Shown: positions 55,401-63,968, counted from the stretch's first letter. The stretch is DNA of 64,000 nt from Grimontia indica (GCF_000333895.2 NZ_ANFM02000036.1:18910-82909), one strand, 5' to 3'. Made by a program: numbers and translations. The notes: a model not told the origin generated them from the sequence alone.

Positions 55401-55885
55401 ACGGCTGGGTAAACGACTTTGTGTATCGTGCAAACAACGGCTTCGATGTCCTCGAAGTGTATGAATCCGGCGAGATAGACTTCACAGGCGAAGCCTACAA
55501 ACAAGAAGGCTCTACCGCCAAAGGCAACGTAATTACTGGTGTTGAAGCACTGACCGCTGACTGGGGTGAGCAGAATATCACGATCAATGCTTACGCCATT
55601 CAAGCCCATTCAGATACTGAAACCACGGAAGATTGGGATGCGTTTATTGCCTATCTTGGCGAAGATGACGACACCTTCAATCTTGTCGGCGCTGGCTGGT
55701 CTTATGCAGAAGAAGGCTCCACAGATACAACGATCTCGCCGGAAATGGCCCGGATTGCTGGCCTCTCTGACTCTCAAGTAGCTGAACTATCAGCGTATGT
55801 CTTCGAGCAGACATTCAACGGTTCAACCATCACCATCTGGACAGATGCTGAAAATGGCTATGTGAATGGCGAGATGTTTGTGTGA
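52403..55885 (+). CDS. Large RTX (hemolysin-type calcium-binding repeat) protein
   Basis: A 1160-aa acidic protein, probably exported by a type I system. The first ~75 residues are helical and charged. Then comes a Gly/Ala-rich hydrophobic stretch (GTLVIFAFGSSAIALAGAAG, about residues 90-110), as in pore-forming or bacteriocin-like RTX proteins. RTX-like nonapeptides GGxGxDxLx occur in groups: about residues 160-240, 430-470, and 780-960 (for example GGNGNDRLLGGTGDDTLDGG). The C-terminus (TITIWTDAENGYVNGEMFV) lacks cysteines, as expected. ATG 52403 is chosen over GTG 52376 because of the AAAGGGAC upstream. No T1SS genes are adjacent. Function may be adhesion, toxin or enzyme; no catalytic domain is seen. 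Confidence 0.82.
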   Translation: MSTTKTIIRTAQEFIDLFYDAKDRLEKAGHPDLADKMDKIKDGVEELFEHIDEEGNITNQEEVDRVKEEIAGELSSLIPTDGLALAAGTLVIFAFGSSAIALAGAAGVAIGASLAIDYVKEAALVEVLRIVEDLGIQRFEPLEADFSSSTKGVIVSGSTSDDIIISSYHDDVINTGTGNDHITILDGVNQVDAGIGENIINIADGTNTVDTDYHDDTFYIISGDNTITTGWGNDTINIQGGNNLINMSTQGDELNSVVYTHGNGKQFLVDMQKNGKIIVNRGSEQDELTGADIIAFDGMPATSNGSFSIKMSFSSANDLLNTSAGYRGEPVIAFMGGGDDLVQVRPYKGASSTLTEHEIWGGLGEDTIAFFDITGKSFAQTFINLEQETVSLRNSSEDVFIIHEFEHAIGTDKKDFIIGNELDNQLIGLEGQDNLVGNEGVDVLDGGDGRDTLIGGREGSRKDANDGVNDYLQGGDGYDTYYISVEHNFDSANTTAIRYNPLSEQYYKNSNVLNSIDYINDSDQSGQVKFSFDGGDGWLSGLSGSIELSGISLTKVELDTGIYFYQAVNSYIFGGLPLAAVKLGNDLVFVEQEVFGAIFAIKDFKNGDSGVRLHDNALVGTELTERLEGTDADESLSSAPSASSGIKMEGKGGSDTYSGMGKDTGDDEITDVGSENDVDRLDMSNLSAADVSISRGGSSEQQDQRSSLDSTTSNDLIIKGLAGSSFGGSVTIKDYFGGRVTGIEEILLGGQLLDAEDVVRSFNDYAPSLLADDISGSEGRDVIDGSDGDDVLAGNGGNDLLIGGKGADSIDGGDGNDLIVADADDTQYLGGKGEDTLLYIGNDDQSFSMETNGFEHLKAGSGNNVVFATNDANDLDGQAGNDKLYGFAGNDNLKGGDGDDQLIAGSGDDELFGGNGNDRLLGGTGDDTLDGGDGDDILFGFLDSDWLYGGFGNDHLDAGYGNYNYLDGGVGIDTYAGSNLTDTMIFDSSDFVGNAKFTTNGWVNDFVYRANNGFDVLEVYESGEIDFTGEAYKQEGSTAKGNVITGVEALTADWGEQNITINAYAIQAHSDTETTEDWDAFIAYLGEDDDTFNLVGAGWSYAEEGSTDTTISPEMARIAGLSDSQVAELSAYVFEQTFNGSTITIWTDAENGYVNGEMFV

Positions 55886-55932
55886 CGGTGAAAGCTATTT
55901 GAATGTGGTTTTTGGGCCATATCTTCAGATTT

Positions 55933-55953
55933 GAGCGCACCTCGGTGCGCTTT
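55933..55953 (+). terminator. Intrinsic terminator after the RTX gene
   Basis: AGCGCACC and GGTGCGCT arms, short T-rich tail. Confidence 0.75.
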
Positions 55954-56072
55954 CATTTTTCAACTGGGCGGGATCTCTCTCGAAAGCCATTCAACAAAGA
56001 TGTAAATGCACTGACCCTCATCGATTCCACATGCCATTCTGGCACGCTGATTCCACCACAAACACTTTTGTT

Positions 56073-56516
56073 ATGACCATCTCCAAAGCAACACTCGAAG
56101 ACGTTAATGCCGTCGCCTATCTTTTTAACCTCTACCGTATGTTCTATGGCAAAGAAAGCGATATCGACCTCGCGTGCAGCTTCATTCATTCCCGCCTTGA
56201 AAACCGGGATTCAACCATTTTTGTTGCCAGAGATGAAGCCGGACATGCTGTCGGATTCACTCAGCTATACCCCACTTTCTCATCGGTCTCCGCGACTAAA
56301 AGCTGGATTCTGAATGACCTGTTTGTGCTGGACTCCCAACGCGGTAAAGGCATAGGACAAGCCCTGTTAGGCGCTGCTAAAGCATTAGCGATTGAAACAG
56401 GGGCGAATGGGTTGGCGCTTGAAACTGCACCGGATAACACTGGCGCACAAAGGCTTTATGAGTCGTTGGGTTACGTTAAGGATGAGACCTACTTCCACTA
56501 CTTCCTCAGCGTCTGA
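56073..56516 (+). CDS. GNAT-family N-acetyltransferase
   Basis: A 147-aa acetyl-CoA-dependent transferase. The acetyl-CoA loop is LDSQRGKGIGQALLGAA (Q/RxxGxG/A: QRGKGIG). The C-terminal motif NTGAQRLYESLGYVKDE is typical. The ATG at 56073 (MTISKATLEDVNAVAYLFNL) is preferred over 56031, since the upstream 14 residues are not family-like. Substrate unknown. Confidence 0.88.
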   Translation: MTISKATLEDVNAVAYLFNLYRMFYGKESDIDLACSFIHSRLENRDSTIFVARDEAGHAVGFTQLYPTFSSVSATKSWILNDLFVLDSQRGKGIGQALLGAAKALAIETGANGLALETAPDNTGAQRLYESLGYVKDETYFHYFLSV

Positions 56517-56611
56517 ACACATAGGGAATTATCACGCGGCCATAGAGCTCGACAAACAGTTAGGCTAAACTCCTGCTCCTATAAACCATCTTTCCGGTAA
56601 AGGATGTAGCC

Positions 56612-57298
56612 ATGAAAAAAGCTGTTGTCGTCTTTAGTGGCGGACAGGATTCAACCACCTGCCTGATCCAAGCGTTGTCTGAGTTTGACGAAGTGCATTG
56701 TATTACCTTCGACTACAACCAACGCCACAAGCAGGAAATCGACGTCGCGCGTGATGTTGCGAACACGCTGGGTGCGACTTCACACAAAGTGATGGACGTT
56801 GGCCTGCTGAATGAACTGGCGATCAGTTCGTTGACCCGTGACAACATTCCGGTTTCCCATGAGCTTCAGGAAAATGGCCTGCCAAACTCTTTTGTCCCGG
56901 GTCGTAACATTCTGTTCCTGACACTGGCAGGCATTTACGCTTACCAGTTGGGCGCACAAACGGTGATCACCGGTGTGTGTGAAACAGACTTTTCTGGCTA
57001 CCCTGATTGCCGCAATGACTTTGTACAGGCAATGAATAAGTCATTGGTTCTGGGGATGGATCGCGAGCTTGAAATCCGCACGCCGCTGATGTGGCTGAAC
57101 AAAGCAGAAACCTGGGCGCTGGCAGACAAATACGGCAAGCTGGAGTTTGTACGCGACCACACCCTGACCTGCTACAACGGCGTGATTGGCAAAGGTTGTG
57201 GCGATTGCCCTGCTTGTGACCTTCGCCAGAAAGGTCTGGACAGCTACCTGGAAGACAAAAAGAACGTGATGGCGTCGCTGGACAGCAAAAGTGTCTGA
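56612..57298 (+). CDS. queC: 7-cyano-7-deazaguanine (preQ0) synthase
   Basis: Converts 7-carboxy-7-deazaguanine to preQ0 with ATP and ammonia, in queuosine biosynthesis (228 aa). The PP-loop motif is [10 protein letters not shown] (residues 8-17). The zinc site is [10 protein letters not shown] plus an upstream Cys ([12 protein letters not shown]). Family blocks FVPGRNILF and [12 protein letters not shown] are present. AAAGGATG precedes the start. No preQ1 riboswitch fold is evident in the 95-bp leader. Confidence 0.95.
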   Translation: MKKAVVVFSGGQDSTTCLIQALSEFDEVHCITFDYNQRHKQEIDVARDVANTLGATSHKVMDVGLLNELAISSLTRDNIPVSHELQENGLPNSFVPGRNILFLTLAGIYAYQLGAQTVITGVCETDFSGYPDCRNDFVQAMNKSLVLGMDRELEIRTPLMWLNKAETWALADKYGKLEFVRDHTLTCYNGVIGKGCGDCPACDLRQKGLDSYLEDKKNVMASLDSKSV

Positions 57299-57328
57299 TT
57301 GCCCTTAATCGGGATATCTATCTAAAGC

Positions 57329-57355
57329 AAAGAGGGCTCACTTGAGCCCTCTTTT
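57329..57355. terminator. Bidirectional terminator after queC
   Basis: AAGAGGGCTCA and GAGCCCTCTT arms, T-runs on both strands; convergent genes. Confidence 0.88.
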
Positions 57356-57372
57356 CTGTTCAAATTCCGCGT

Positions 57373-57597
57373 CTATTCAGATTCCGCAGCTTTGTCAGCA
57401 GCGTAGATCAATATATCCCCTGGCTGACATTCCAAAACCTCACAGATCTTCTCCAGCGTACTAAACCGTACTGCCTTTGCTTTTCCGTTTTTCAGTATTG
57501 AAAGATTCTGCTCCGTCACACCCACCAATTTTGATAGTTCTTTGAGCCTCATTTTGCGCCTGGCCATCATAACGTCCAGGTCGATTGTAATTCCCAT
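57373..57597 (-). CDS. Small XRE-type DNA-binding protein (YozG-like)
   Basis: A 74-aa protein that is almost entirely a Cro/C1 helix-turn-helix: MARRKMRLKELSKLVGVTEQ, NLSILKNGKAKAVRFSTLEK, then a short acidic tail. It follows the DUF2975 gene with an 8-base gap. XRE-DUF2975 pairs recur in bacteria; the regulator may control the pair through the palindrome upstream. Confidence 0.85.
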   Translation of the reverse strand: MGITIDLDVMMARRKMRLKELSKLVGVTEQNLSILKNGKAKAVRFSTLEKICEVLECQPGDILIYAADKAAESE

Positions 57598-57605
57598 AAC
57601 TTTCC

Positions 57606-58154
57606 CTAAATCGTGTGCTGGTGTTCTTCGGCGATGATTTGTGCCTCACGCATAACCCAGCCAACTGTCAGTATCATAAAGCCACAGAGCACAGTAACAA
57701 TATCTACACTTCCCAAAGAGAGAGAAAGCACACGCTCGCCTGGCGGATTATTGAAGCTGAGGATAACGGATATCAACCCACCAAAAACCAGATTTGCCAG
57801 AACCCAATAGAAAAAGGTGAACCCCAGCAGGCGGTAGCAATTTGCGGTATCTACCGAGAAGATCTCAGCAGATTCATAGCGGCGAAACAGTTTTACCAGC
57901 AGAGCCATACCGTAGAGCAACACACCGATAGGCAAGGCACTCGCAAGAACAGCAAAAATACGGGTTTCTAAGGTCAACGGTGCTGATGTATAGGCACTGA
58001 TATCACGCGTATCACCAACAATCCCAAACCGCGAAATAAAATCCATGTCCGTTTGAGCCGTCATCCAGTAGTAGATAGCGCCTAAGGGCAAAAGGCACAT
58101 CAGTAGTTGGATCGCTCTTCTGATGTTTCGACTGTAAGTTTGTATTTTCTGCAT
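57606..58154 (-). CDS. DUF2975 membrane protein
   Basis: A 182-aa inner-membrane protein with four hydrophobic segments (about residues 13-31, 66-88, 108-130 and 147-166), as in DUF2975 family. AAEIFSVDTA-like segment ESAEIFSVDTANCYRLLG is characteristic. GAGAGAG lies before the ATG. It is the first gene of a pair with the small XRE regulator. Role unknown. Confidence 0.85.
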   Translation of the reverse strand: MQKIQTYSRNIRRAIQLLMCLLPLGAIYYWMTAQTDMDFISRFGIVGDTRDISAYTSAPLTLETRIFAVLASALPIGVLLYGMALLVKLFRRYESAEIFSVDTANCYRLLGFTFFYWVLANLVFGGLISVILSFNNPPGERVLSLSLGSVDIVTVLCGFMILTVGWVMREAQIIAEEHQHTI

Positions 58155-58205
58155 AGCACTCTCTCCTCGGGTATGGGCTTAAGATACCATCAGAACAAAA
58201 CAGAT

Positions 58206-58242
58206 CAATAATAAATTATCGTTAAACGATAATTTATTATTG
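58206..58242. promoter_or_regulatory. Perfect 37-bp palindrome before the DUF2975-XRE pair
   Basis: CAATAATAAATTATCGTT, a central A, and its exact inverse complement. It is 52 bp upstream of the DUF2975 start and 100 bp upstream of the MsrA-like gene. Long AT-rich symmetry suggests an operator (perhaps two stacked half-sites around ATCGTTAAACGAT), possibly for the XRE protein. It has no T-run beyond it, so is not a terminator. Confidence 0.75.
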
Positions 58243-58341
58243 AAAAATCCCATGACGTGACGATGGGAATTAGACCATATGAAAGAATAACGCCTCATCT
58301 CCGGTTCTACTCTATACCTATCTTGTTCTATTGGAGGCGAT

Positions 58342-58848
58342 ATGTATCTTGCTGTCAGTGGTACTTGTTACTGGTGCATGGAAGCCATCTTCAACGCGTT
58401 AAAAGGCGTGTCGAATGTCGAACAGGGATTTTTAGTCACGGAAGATCGAAAGCATGTTGAGGCGGTGTTATTCCGTATCAATGAGGAAGAGATCTCGTTG
58501 GAGGATGTGATTCGAGTGCATTTGGATTCGCACGCTTGCACGTCAAATCATTCATTCAGGGAAAGCTACCCGAGTGCAGTCTATCCCATCAATACGACGC
58601 ACATGGAGAAATGCGCTAAGGCACTGGAAAGCGCTGCGTCAGATTACACGAAACCTGTGGTAACTAAGGTTTCGCCTATGATGGCGTTTTATCCGACACC
58701 AGCCCGCCAGCAAAACTACTTCTGGCGGAATCCCGCGAAGCCCTTCTGCCGCCGCGTGATTGCGCCAAAAATGGAAGTGTTGAAAGAGTTGTATCCACAG
58801 CTACTAAGCCAAAACGCGTTCGCCTACCTTTCCGGCGAGACCGCTTAA
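58342..58848 (+). CDS. Divergent MsrA-like methionine sulfoxide reductase
   Basis: A 168-aa MsrA-fold protein. The catalytic loop reads GTCYWCMEAIF, where typical MsrA has GCFWGxE: the active Cys is kept, but the Gly after Trp is a second Cys. The HxxDP-like region is changed (HLDSHACTSN), and SFRESYPSAVY replaces the usual QYRSxIY. Resolving cysteines may differ. GGAGGCGAT precedes the start. It may be a methionine sulfoxide reductase with other substrate, or a non-canonical thiol enzyme. Confidence 0.78.
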   Translation: MYLAVSGTCYWCMEAIFNALKGVSNVEQGFLVTEDRKHVEAVLFRINEEEISLEDVIRVHLDSHACTSNHSFRESYPSAVYPINTTHMEKCAKALESAASDYTKPVVTKVSPMMAFYPTPARQQNYFWRNPAKPFCRRVIAPKMEVLKELYPQLLSQNAFAYLSGETA

Positions 58849-58873
58849 AAAAAGCGCCCTTGCGGCGCTTTTT
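58847..58873. terminator. Bidirectional terminator after MsrA-like gene
   Basis: AAAAAGCGCC and GGCGCTTTTT arms with a CTTGC loop. Confidence 0.88.
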
Positions 58874-58888
58874 ATCTCAATGTGAGGC

Positions 58889-59206
58889 TTATTTGCCTTC
58901 TTTGGCTTTCTGACGTGCGTTGAATGCCGCCATTTGCTCATCTGTCGCCGGCAGTTGGTGGTTCGCTTTCCACTCACTGTAAGGCATGCCGTAAACGCGC
59001 TCTCGAGCTTCATCGTCACTCACTTCAATGCCTGCATTATCGGCTTCGGCTTTGTACCATTTACCCAAGCAGTTACGGCAGAAGTCCGCCAGAATCATCA
59101 AATCGATGTTCTGCACTTCTTTGTGATTATCCAGATGAGACAGGAAACGACGAAACGTTGCTGCATCCAGCTGATCTTGTTGTTCTTGGGTCAGTTTATC
59201 CGACAT
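58889..59206 (-). CDS. DUF1244 family protein
   Basis: A 105-aa helical cytoplasmic protein of DUF1244: FRRFLSHLDNHKEVQNIDLM, ADFCRNCLGKWYKAEA with two conserved Cys, and ARERVYGMPYSEWK. The function is unknown. AGGAAGCC precedes the start. It is separate from the RND genes by a terminator. Confidence 0.9.
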   Translation of the reverse strand: MSDKLTQEQQDQLDAATFRRFLSHLDNHKEVQNIDLMILADFCRNCLGKWYKAEADNAGIEVSDDEARERVYGMPYSEWKANHQLPATDEQMAAFNARQKAKEGK

Positions 59207-59281
59207 GACTGGCTTCCTTTATCTTCGTTATTTATTCGATGGCTATGGTTGTAAAACATACCAACGGACGCTGGAAAACAA

Positions 59282-59314
59282 AAGAGCAGACCTAGGATTC
59301 TAGGATCTGCTCTT
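59282..59314. terminator. Intrinsic terminator after the RND operon
   Basis: AAGAGCAGA and TCTGCTCTT arms with inner CCTAG/CTAGG and one bulged A. Confidence 0.8.
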
Positions 59315-59326
59315 CCTGTGTTTTCA

Positions 59327-62300
59327 TCAATGCGGCTCAAAGTCACCATGACCTGGGCGATGCGGCTTGAACTTCTCAAGCTCAGCATTGAGCTGCGCCT
59401 CTACATAACCCGGAGAGTGCGTCTTCACAGACAACAGTCGGTACATCGCTGGGATGACGAACAGGGTTACCGTCGTCGCGAAGGTCATGCCGGCGAAAAT
59501 CACCGTACCAACCGCCACACGGCTTTCGTAGCCAGCGCCCGTTGAGATAATCAGCGGAATAGCACCAATAATGGTGGTAAAGGCAGTCATCATGATAGGG
59601 CGCAGACGACGCACCGCTGCATCAATGATCGCCTTCTCAAACGGTTCGCCACGGTCACGGAGCTGGTTGGCAAATTCGACGATAAGAATACCGTTCTTGG
59701 TCACCATACCAATCAACATGATCATGCCGATTTGCGAGTAGATGTTGAGCCCCTGACTGGTTAGCCACAGGCCAACAAAACCTCCGAAAATCCCCATCGG
59801 CACTGTCAGCATTACCACCAGCGGGTTCACGAAGCTTTCAAACTGGGCAGCCAGAACCAAGTAAGCCACCAGCAAAGCCAAACCAAATACGATCAGAATG
59901 CTGCTTTGGTTATCTTTGAACTCTGCCGATTCACCCGCATAGCTGATTGTGATATCTGCTGGCAGCAGCTCAATCGCTTTAGCATCCAGAAAGTCTAGCG
60001 CATTACCCAAGGTGTAACCGTCGCCCAAGTTGGCTTTCAGAGTGATCGACTTTTGCTTGTTGAAATGGCGTAAAGTTTGCGCTGACGCGACCTCTTCCAC
60101 TTCTGCCAGCGTATCCAAGCTCACCAGATCGCCATTGCGGGTACGCATGTAGATTTGGCTGATGTCGTCTTTGCTGTTGAAACGTGCTTCATCACCGCGC
60201 AGGTAAACGTCAAACTCTTCACCACGGTCTACAAAAGTGGTTTCACTCTTGCCACCCAGCATGATTTCCATGGTGTTGGACACTTCATCTGCACTGATAC
60301 CCAGCTCAGCCGCTCGCTTGCGGTCAATGCTCACCACCAACTCTGGGGTGGTTTCCGCGTAATCCAGATCCGCACCTTGAAGGATAGGACTGGCTTTGGC
60401 TTCATCCAGGAGTACTTGAGCCCATTTGTTCAGCTCTTGATAGTCTGGGCCACCCAGAATGAACTGAACAGGCTCACTTGAACCACCACGGAAACCCGGC
60501 ATAAAGGCACGCACGAAGATATCTGGAATACCGCCCAGTGCTTTACGCACTTCGCCCAACACCTGCGCTGCAGTTTGATCGCGGTTGTTCCAGTCTTCGA
60601 GCTGCATAATCACGAAGCCTGTCTGGTCGCCGGCCATGCCTCCGAACGCTGGCGCTTGCATGCTGATAGAGGTAAGAACACCTTGATCAACCAAAGGCAT
60701 CAAGCGACGTTCCACTTCTTCCATGTTGCCAACCATACGGTTGTACGCCGTGCCTTCTGCGCCTTTTACAAAGGCCATCAACACGCCACGGTCTTCTTGT
60801 GGCACTAATTGCGCAGGCAGGTTTTTCATCAGGTAAGCACTGCCGCCGATACAGGCGAGAATGATGAGTGGCGCTGCAAAACGTGCTTTCACCGCCACAG
60901 TAACCGCAGCGCGATAGCCGTTCTCGAACTTCTCAAAGAAATTATCGACTATGCGGTTGAACGCGCCACGTTTCACGTTGGCCTTGAGAATTTTGCTGCC
61001 GAGCACTGGGGTTAACGTGAGTGCGACGATTGAGGAGAAAATCACCGACATCGCCAGCAGCACGGAGAACTCAGTAAACAGTTTGCCGACCATGCCTTCC
61101 ATAAAGGAAATAGGCAGGAATACCATCACCAGAACGGCTGTGGTCGCCACCACCGCAAAGCCCACCTCACGCGTACCTTTAAACGCTGCCACCAGCGGGG
61201 TTTCGCCTTTCTCAATGTGGTGGAACATGTTCTCGACCACCACGATGGCGTCATCCACCACCAGACCGATCGCCAGAATCAGCGCCATCAGGGTCAACAG
61301 GTTGATGGAGAAGCCAAAGAAGTACGCAGCAATAAAGGCAGAAATCAGCGACACTGGCACCGTTACCGCGGGGATGAGTGTTGCCCGCACCTGTCCGATG
61401 AAGATATACAGCACCAGAATCACCAGCGCGCCAGTAACAAACAGGGTGCTGTAGACCTCATCAATCGAACGTTCGATAAATACGGTGGAGTCATAATCGA
61501 CCCACAGTTTCGCGCCTTCTGGCAGGAAGGGCTGAAATTCATCCACCAGTTCGCGAACCGCGATTGCCACGTTCAACGGATTGGCATCAGACTGCGGCAC
61601 AATACCCAAACTGAGGTTATTCACGCCGTTGTTTTTGTAGGTCGCGTTTTCGTTTTGGGAGCCGATGTATACATCGGCCACATCTTTGAGGTAAATCGGG
61701 CTGCCGTCGCTCGCCGTGCGAACCACCAAATAATCGAAATCTTCCGGTGTCTGGTACATGCGTTCGGTACGCACCGTCATCTTAGTGATGTCGTTGCGGA
61801 TTTCACCACCCGGGCTTTCGAGGTTTTCGCGGCGAAGCGCGGAAGTAATGTCAGAAGTCGTTACGCCACGTCCCGCCATCAGTACCGGATCGAGTCGCAC
61901 ATACATCACTTTGTACAGCGCGCCGTAAAGTTCCACCGAACTCACGCCCGTCAGCAGGCTGAATTTGTCTTCCAGCACACGCTGCGCGTATTCGGTGAGC
62001 TGAGTACGGTCCATTTCCGGCGAGGCAAGGTTGATATAAATGGAGGCTTCACCGGAGCCATTGGACTTGGACACAATTGGCTCGTCGGCTTCATCCGGCA
62101 GTCGTCGCTGTGCACGGGCGACTGCATCACGTACATCACTGACCCCTTCGGTCAGGTTCCAGTCGATGTTGAACTCGACGGTAATACGCGACATACCATT
62201 GCGGCTGACAGAGGTAATTTCCTCAATACCGCTGATACCGGAAAGCTCATCTTCCAACACCTGGGTGATCTGGCTTTCCATGATGCTGGCGGACGCGCCT

Positions 62301-62455
62301 GCATAGCGGGTCATCACAGACACAACCGGGCTGTCGATATCCGGGTATTCACGCACCGCGAGCTTGCTGAAAGATACGATACCGAAAACGAGGAGCAGCA
62401 AGCTCAGAACAATCGCGACAACGGGTCGCTTAACAGAGACATCTGAGAGCCACAT
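59327..62455 (-). CDS. RND efflux pump inner-membrane permease (HAE-1 type)
   Basis: A 1042-aa AcrB-family proton-drug antiporter with 12 transmembrane helices and two large periplasmic loops. It begins MWLSDVSVKRPVVAIVLSLL. The proton-relay segment in TM4 contains GLVVDDAIVVVENMFHH with the Asp pair. The second half has the family GMVTKNGILIVEFANQLRD. The ATG follows the adaptor gene stop directly. No outer-membrane channel gene is adjacent, so TolC likely serves. Substrate range not predictable. Confidence 0.92.
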   Translation of the reverse strand: MWLSDVSVKRPVVAIVLSLLLLVFGIVSFSKLAVREYPDIDSPVVSVMTRYAGASASIMESQITQVLEDELSGISGIEEITSVSRNGMSRITVEFNIDWNLTEGVSDVRDAVARAQRRLPDEADEPIVSKSNGSGEASIYINLASPEMDRTQLTEYAQRVLEDKFSLLTGVSSVELYGALYKVMYVRLDPVLMAGRGVTTSDITSALRRENLESPGGEIRNDITKMTVRTERMYQTPEDFDYLVVRTASDGSPIYLKDVADVYIGSQNENATYKNNGVNNLSLGIVPQSDANPLNVAIAVRELVDEFQPFLPEGAKLWVDYDSTVFIERSIDEVYSTLFVTGALVILVLYIFIGQVRATLIPAVTVPVSLISAFIAAYFFGFSINLLTLMALILAIGLVVDDAIVVVENMFHHIEKGETPLVAAFKGTREVGFAVVATTAVLVMVFLPISFMEGMVGKLFTEFSVLLAMSVIFSSIVALTLTPVLGSKILKANVKRGAFNRIVDNFFEKFENGYRAAVTVAVKARFAAPLIILACIGGSAYLMKNLPAQLVPQEDRGVLMAFVKGAEGTAYNRMVGNMEEVERRLMPLVDQGVLTSISMQAPAFGGMAGDQTGFVIMQLEDWNNRDQTAAQVLGEVRKALGGIPDIFVRAFMPGFRGGSSEPVQFILGGPDYQELNKWAQVLLDEAKASPILQGADLDYAETTPELVVSIDRKRAAELGISADEVSNTMEIMLGGKSETTFVDRGEEFDVYLRGDEARFNSKDDISQIYMRTRNGDLVSLDTLAEVEEVASAQTLRHFNKQKSITLKANLGDGYTLGNALDFLDAKAIELLPADITISYAGESAEFKDNQSSILIVFGLALLVAYLVLAAQFESFVNPLVVMLTVPMGIFGGFVGLWLTSQGLNIYSQIGMIMLIGMVTKNGILIVEFANQLRDRGEPFEKAIIDAAVRRLRPIMMTAFTTIIGAIPLIISTGAGYESRVAVGTVIFAGMTFATTVTLFVIPAMYRLLSVKTHSPGYVEAQLNAELEKFKPHRPGHGDFEPH

Positions 62456-63544
62456 TTACTTGCCCTCACCCTTCGCGGTCAGATCGTTCACTTTGGTGCC
62501 ATCACGCATGCTCACCAGACCCTGCACGACGATGCGATCGCCAATCTCGAGACCACTTTCAACGGTCACCAGGTTGTCGATACGCGCGCCAAGTTTCACT
62601 TCGGTGCGGTTCGCGATGCCTTTGTCATCCACCAGATACACAAAGCGCTTGGTCCCTGAGTACTCAATAGCCTGCACCGGAATAACCGCGCTGACCGTTG
62701 GCGCAAAGCCCATGGTCGCTTCCATCATCATGCCCGGACGCAGCAGACGATCGTCATTGTTGATGTCGATACGCGCACGCAGATTCAAGGAGTCATTGTT
62801 CACGCGGGAGTCTACGGCCGAGAGCTTACCTTCAAAGGTTTTGCCTCGCCATGCTTTGGAATTGGCCACCACATCAATGTCTTTGCTGAGCTCAGACAGG
62901 TATTGCTCTGGCACATTCACGTCCAATTGCATCTGGGAAAGGTCGTCGAGGTGCAGCAGTGATTCGCCCACTGACACTAGCTGACCGCGGGTGATATCCA
63001 CCAGGCCGACGGTGCCATTGAACGGCGCTTTGATGAAACGGTCATCCAGATCGGATTTCGCTGCATCCAAACGGGCTTTAGCAACATCGACGCTGGCTTG
63101 TTGGGCATCAAGTTCTGTTTTGGTCAGCGCACCACGCTTATGAAGTTTGGAGAACTCATTGAGTTTACGCAGTTCGTCTTTATGGAATGCCTGCGCTTCT
63201 GCAACAGCGGCTTCAGATTTGGCAGAATCCAACGTCAACAGAGGATCGCCCTCTTTCACTTGTTGACCGGCTTTCACATAAACCGCTTCAATCTTGCCTG
63301 CCACTTCGGGGGCAATCACGACAGAGTTTTCGGACTTGAGGTTACCAATCAAAGAAAGGCTTCGCGCAACCGGGCGCGATTCAACTTGGGCAGTAGCAAC
63401 AGCAATAGCGGGTCTCGCAGGACGCGCTGAAGGTTTGTCCGCGGCTTCACTTTCACCCTGCAAGGCAAAAAAGCCAGCAGCGCCAAGTACAACAACGGCG
63501 GCGAAAAGGACTTTATTTTTCATTTTATTAACCGTAAATGACAT
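62456..63544 (-). CDS. RND efflux pump periplasmic adaptor (membrane fusion protein)
   Basis: A 362-aa adaptor joining the RND permease to the outer-membrane channel. It has an N-terminal membrane anchor (VLFAAVVVLGAAGFFAL), a biotinyl-lipoyl domain in halves (VAGKIEAVYVKAGQQVKEGD; IKAPFNGTVGLVDI), a helical hairpin (FHKDELRKLNEFSKLHKRGA) and a beta-barrel. The start may be 63544 or the internal ATG at 63523 (MKNKVLF), where the signal-anchor begins; neither has a strong ribosome-binding site. It is the first gene of the operon. Confidence 0.9.
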   Translation of the reverse strand: MSFTVNKMKNKVLFAAVVVLGAAGFFALQGESEAADKPSARPARPAIAVATAQVESRPVARSLSLIGNLKSENSVVIAPEVAGKIEAVYVKAGQQVKEGDPLLTLDSAKSEAAVAEAQAFHKDELRKLNEFSKLHKRGALTKTELDAQQASVDVAKARLDAAKSDLDDRFIKAPFNGTVGLVDITRGQLVSVGESLLHLDDLSQMQLDVNVPEQYLSELSKDIDVVANSKAWRGKTFEGKLSAVDSRVNNDSLNLRARIDINNDDRLLRPGMMMEATMGFAPTVSAVIPVQAIEYSGTKRFVYLVDDKGIANRTEVKLGARIDNLVTVESGLEIGDRIVVQGLVSMRDGTKVNDLTAKGEGK

Positions 63545-63773
63545 CTCGCGATAGTCTACTCTATGCCTATCCTGCGTGCGGTAAAGAAATGTAAATCCAA
63601 CAAAAGATTTACCTGCCAGCAGTCGGCGGAAAGAGGCGCTCTAGATTCCATCTGAGTACCCCATAAAACCCCTGTTGGATTCCTAAAACTCGGTAAAATT
63701 CCCGGTTTCCTGTCAATCAATTGTTTCAACGCCGAAAAAACCAGCAAACGCACAGCATTTTCGAGAAAAGTGC

Positions 63774-63801
63774 TTTACAGACATGCTTCGTTTGATAATA
63801 T
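63774..63801 (+). promoter_or_regulatory. Promoter of the tRNA-Tyr operon
   Basis: TTTACA (63774-63779) and TAATAT (63796-63801), 16 bp apart, followed by GCGCCCCGC, a GC-rich discriminator typical of growth-rate-controlled stable RNA promoters. Confidence 0.7.
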
Positions 63802-63817
63802 GCGCCCCGCACAGCGT

Positions 63818-63902
63818 GGTGGGATTCCCGAGTGGCCAAAGGGATCAGACTGTAAATCTGACGGCTCCGCCTTCGAAGGTTCGAATCCTTCTCCCACCAC
63901 CA
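63818..63902 (+). tRNA. tRNA-Tyr (anticodon GTA)
   Basis: 85 nt, class II with long variable arm. Acceptor GGTGGGA pairs with TCCCACC before ACCA (CCA encoded). Anticodon stem CAGACTGTAAATCTG presents GTA. T loop GGTTCGAATCC. First of a tandem pair. Confidence 0.97.
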
Positions 63903-63968
63903 CTTACTGCGCTTCATCGCGATGTTCATCTGATTTCCGCGGTGCAGCATACAACTAGAATAACTCGT

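Noticed and set aside
56517..56611. preQ1 riboswitch before queC
   Set aside because: The leader is short and I see no pseudoknot-type preQ1 aptamer core with A-rich tail.
61217..62446. 409-codon plus-strand frame opposite the RND permease
   Set aside because: Antisense shadow of a strongly conserved gene; His/Gln-rich composition is not protein-like.
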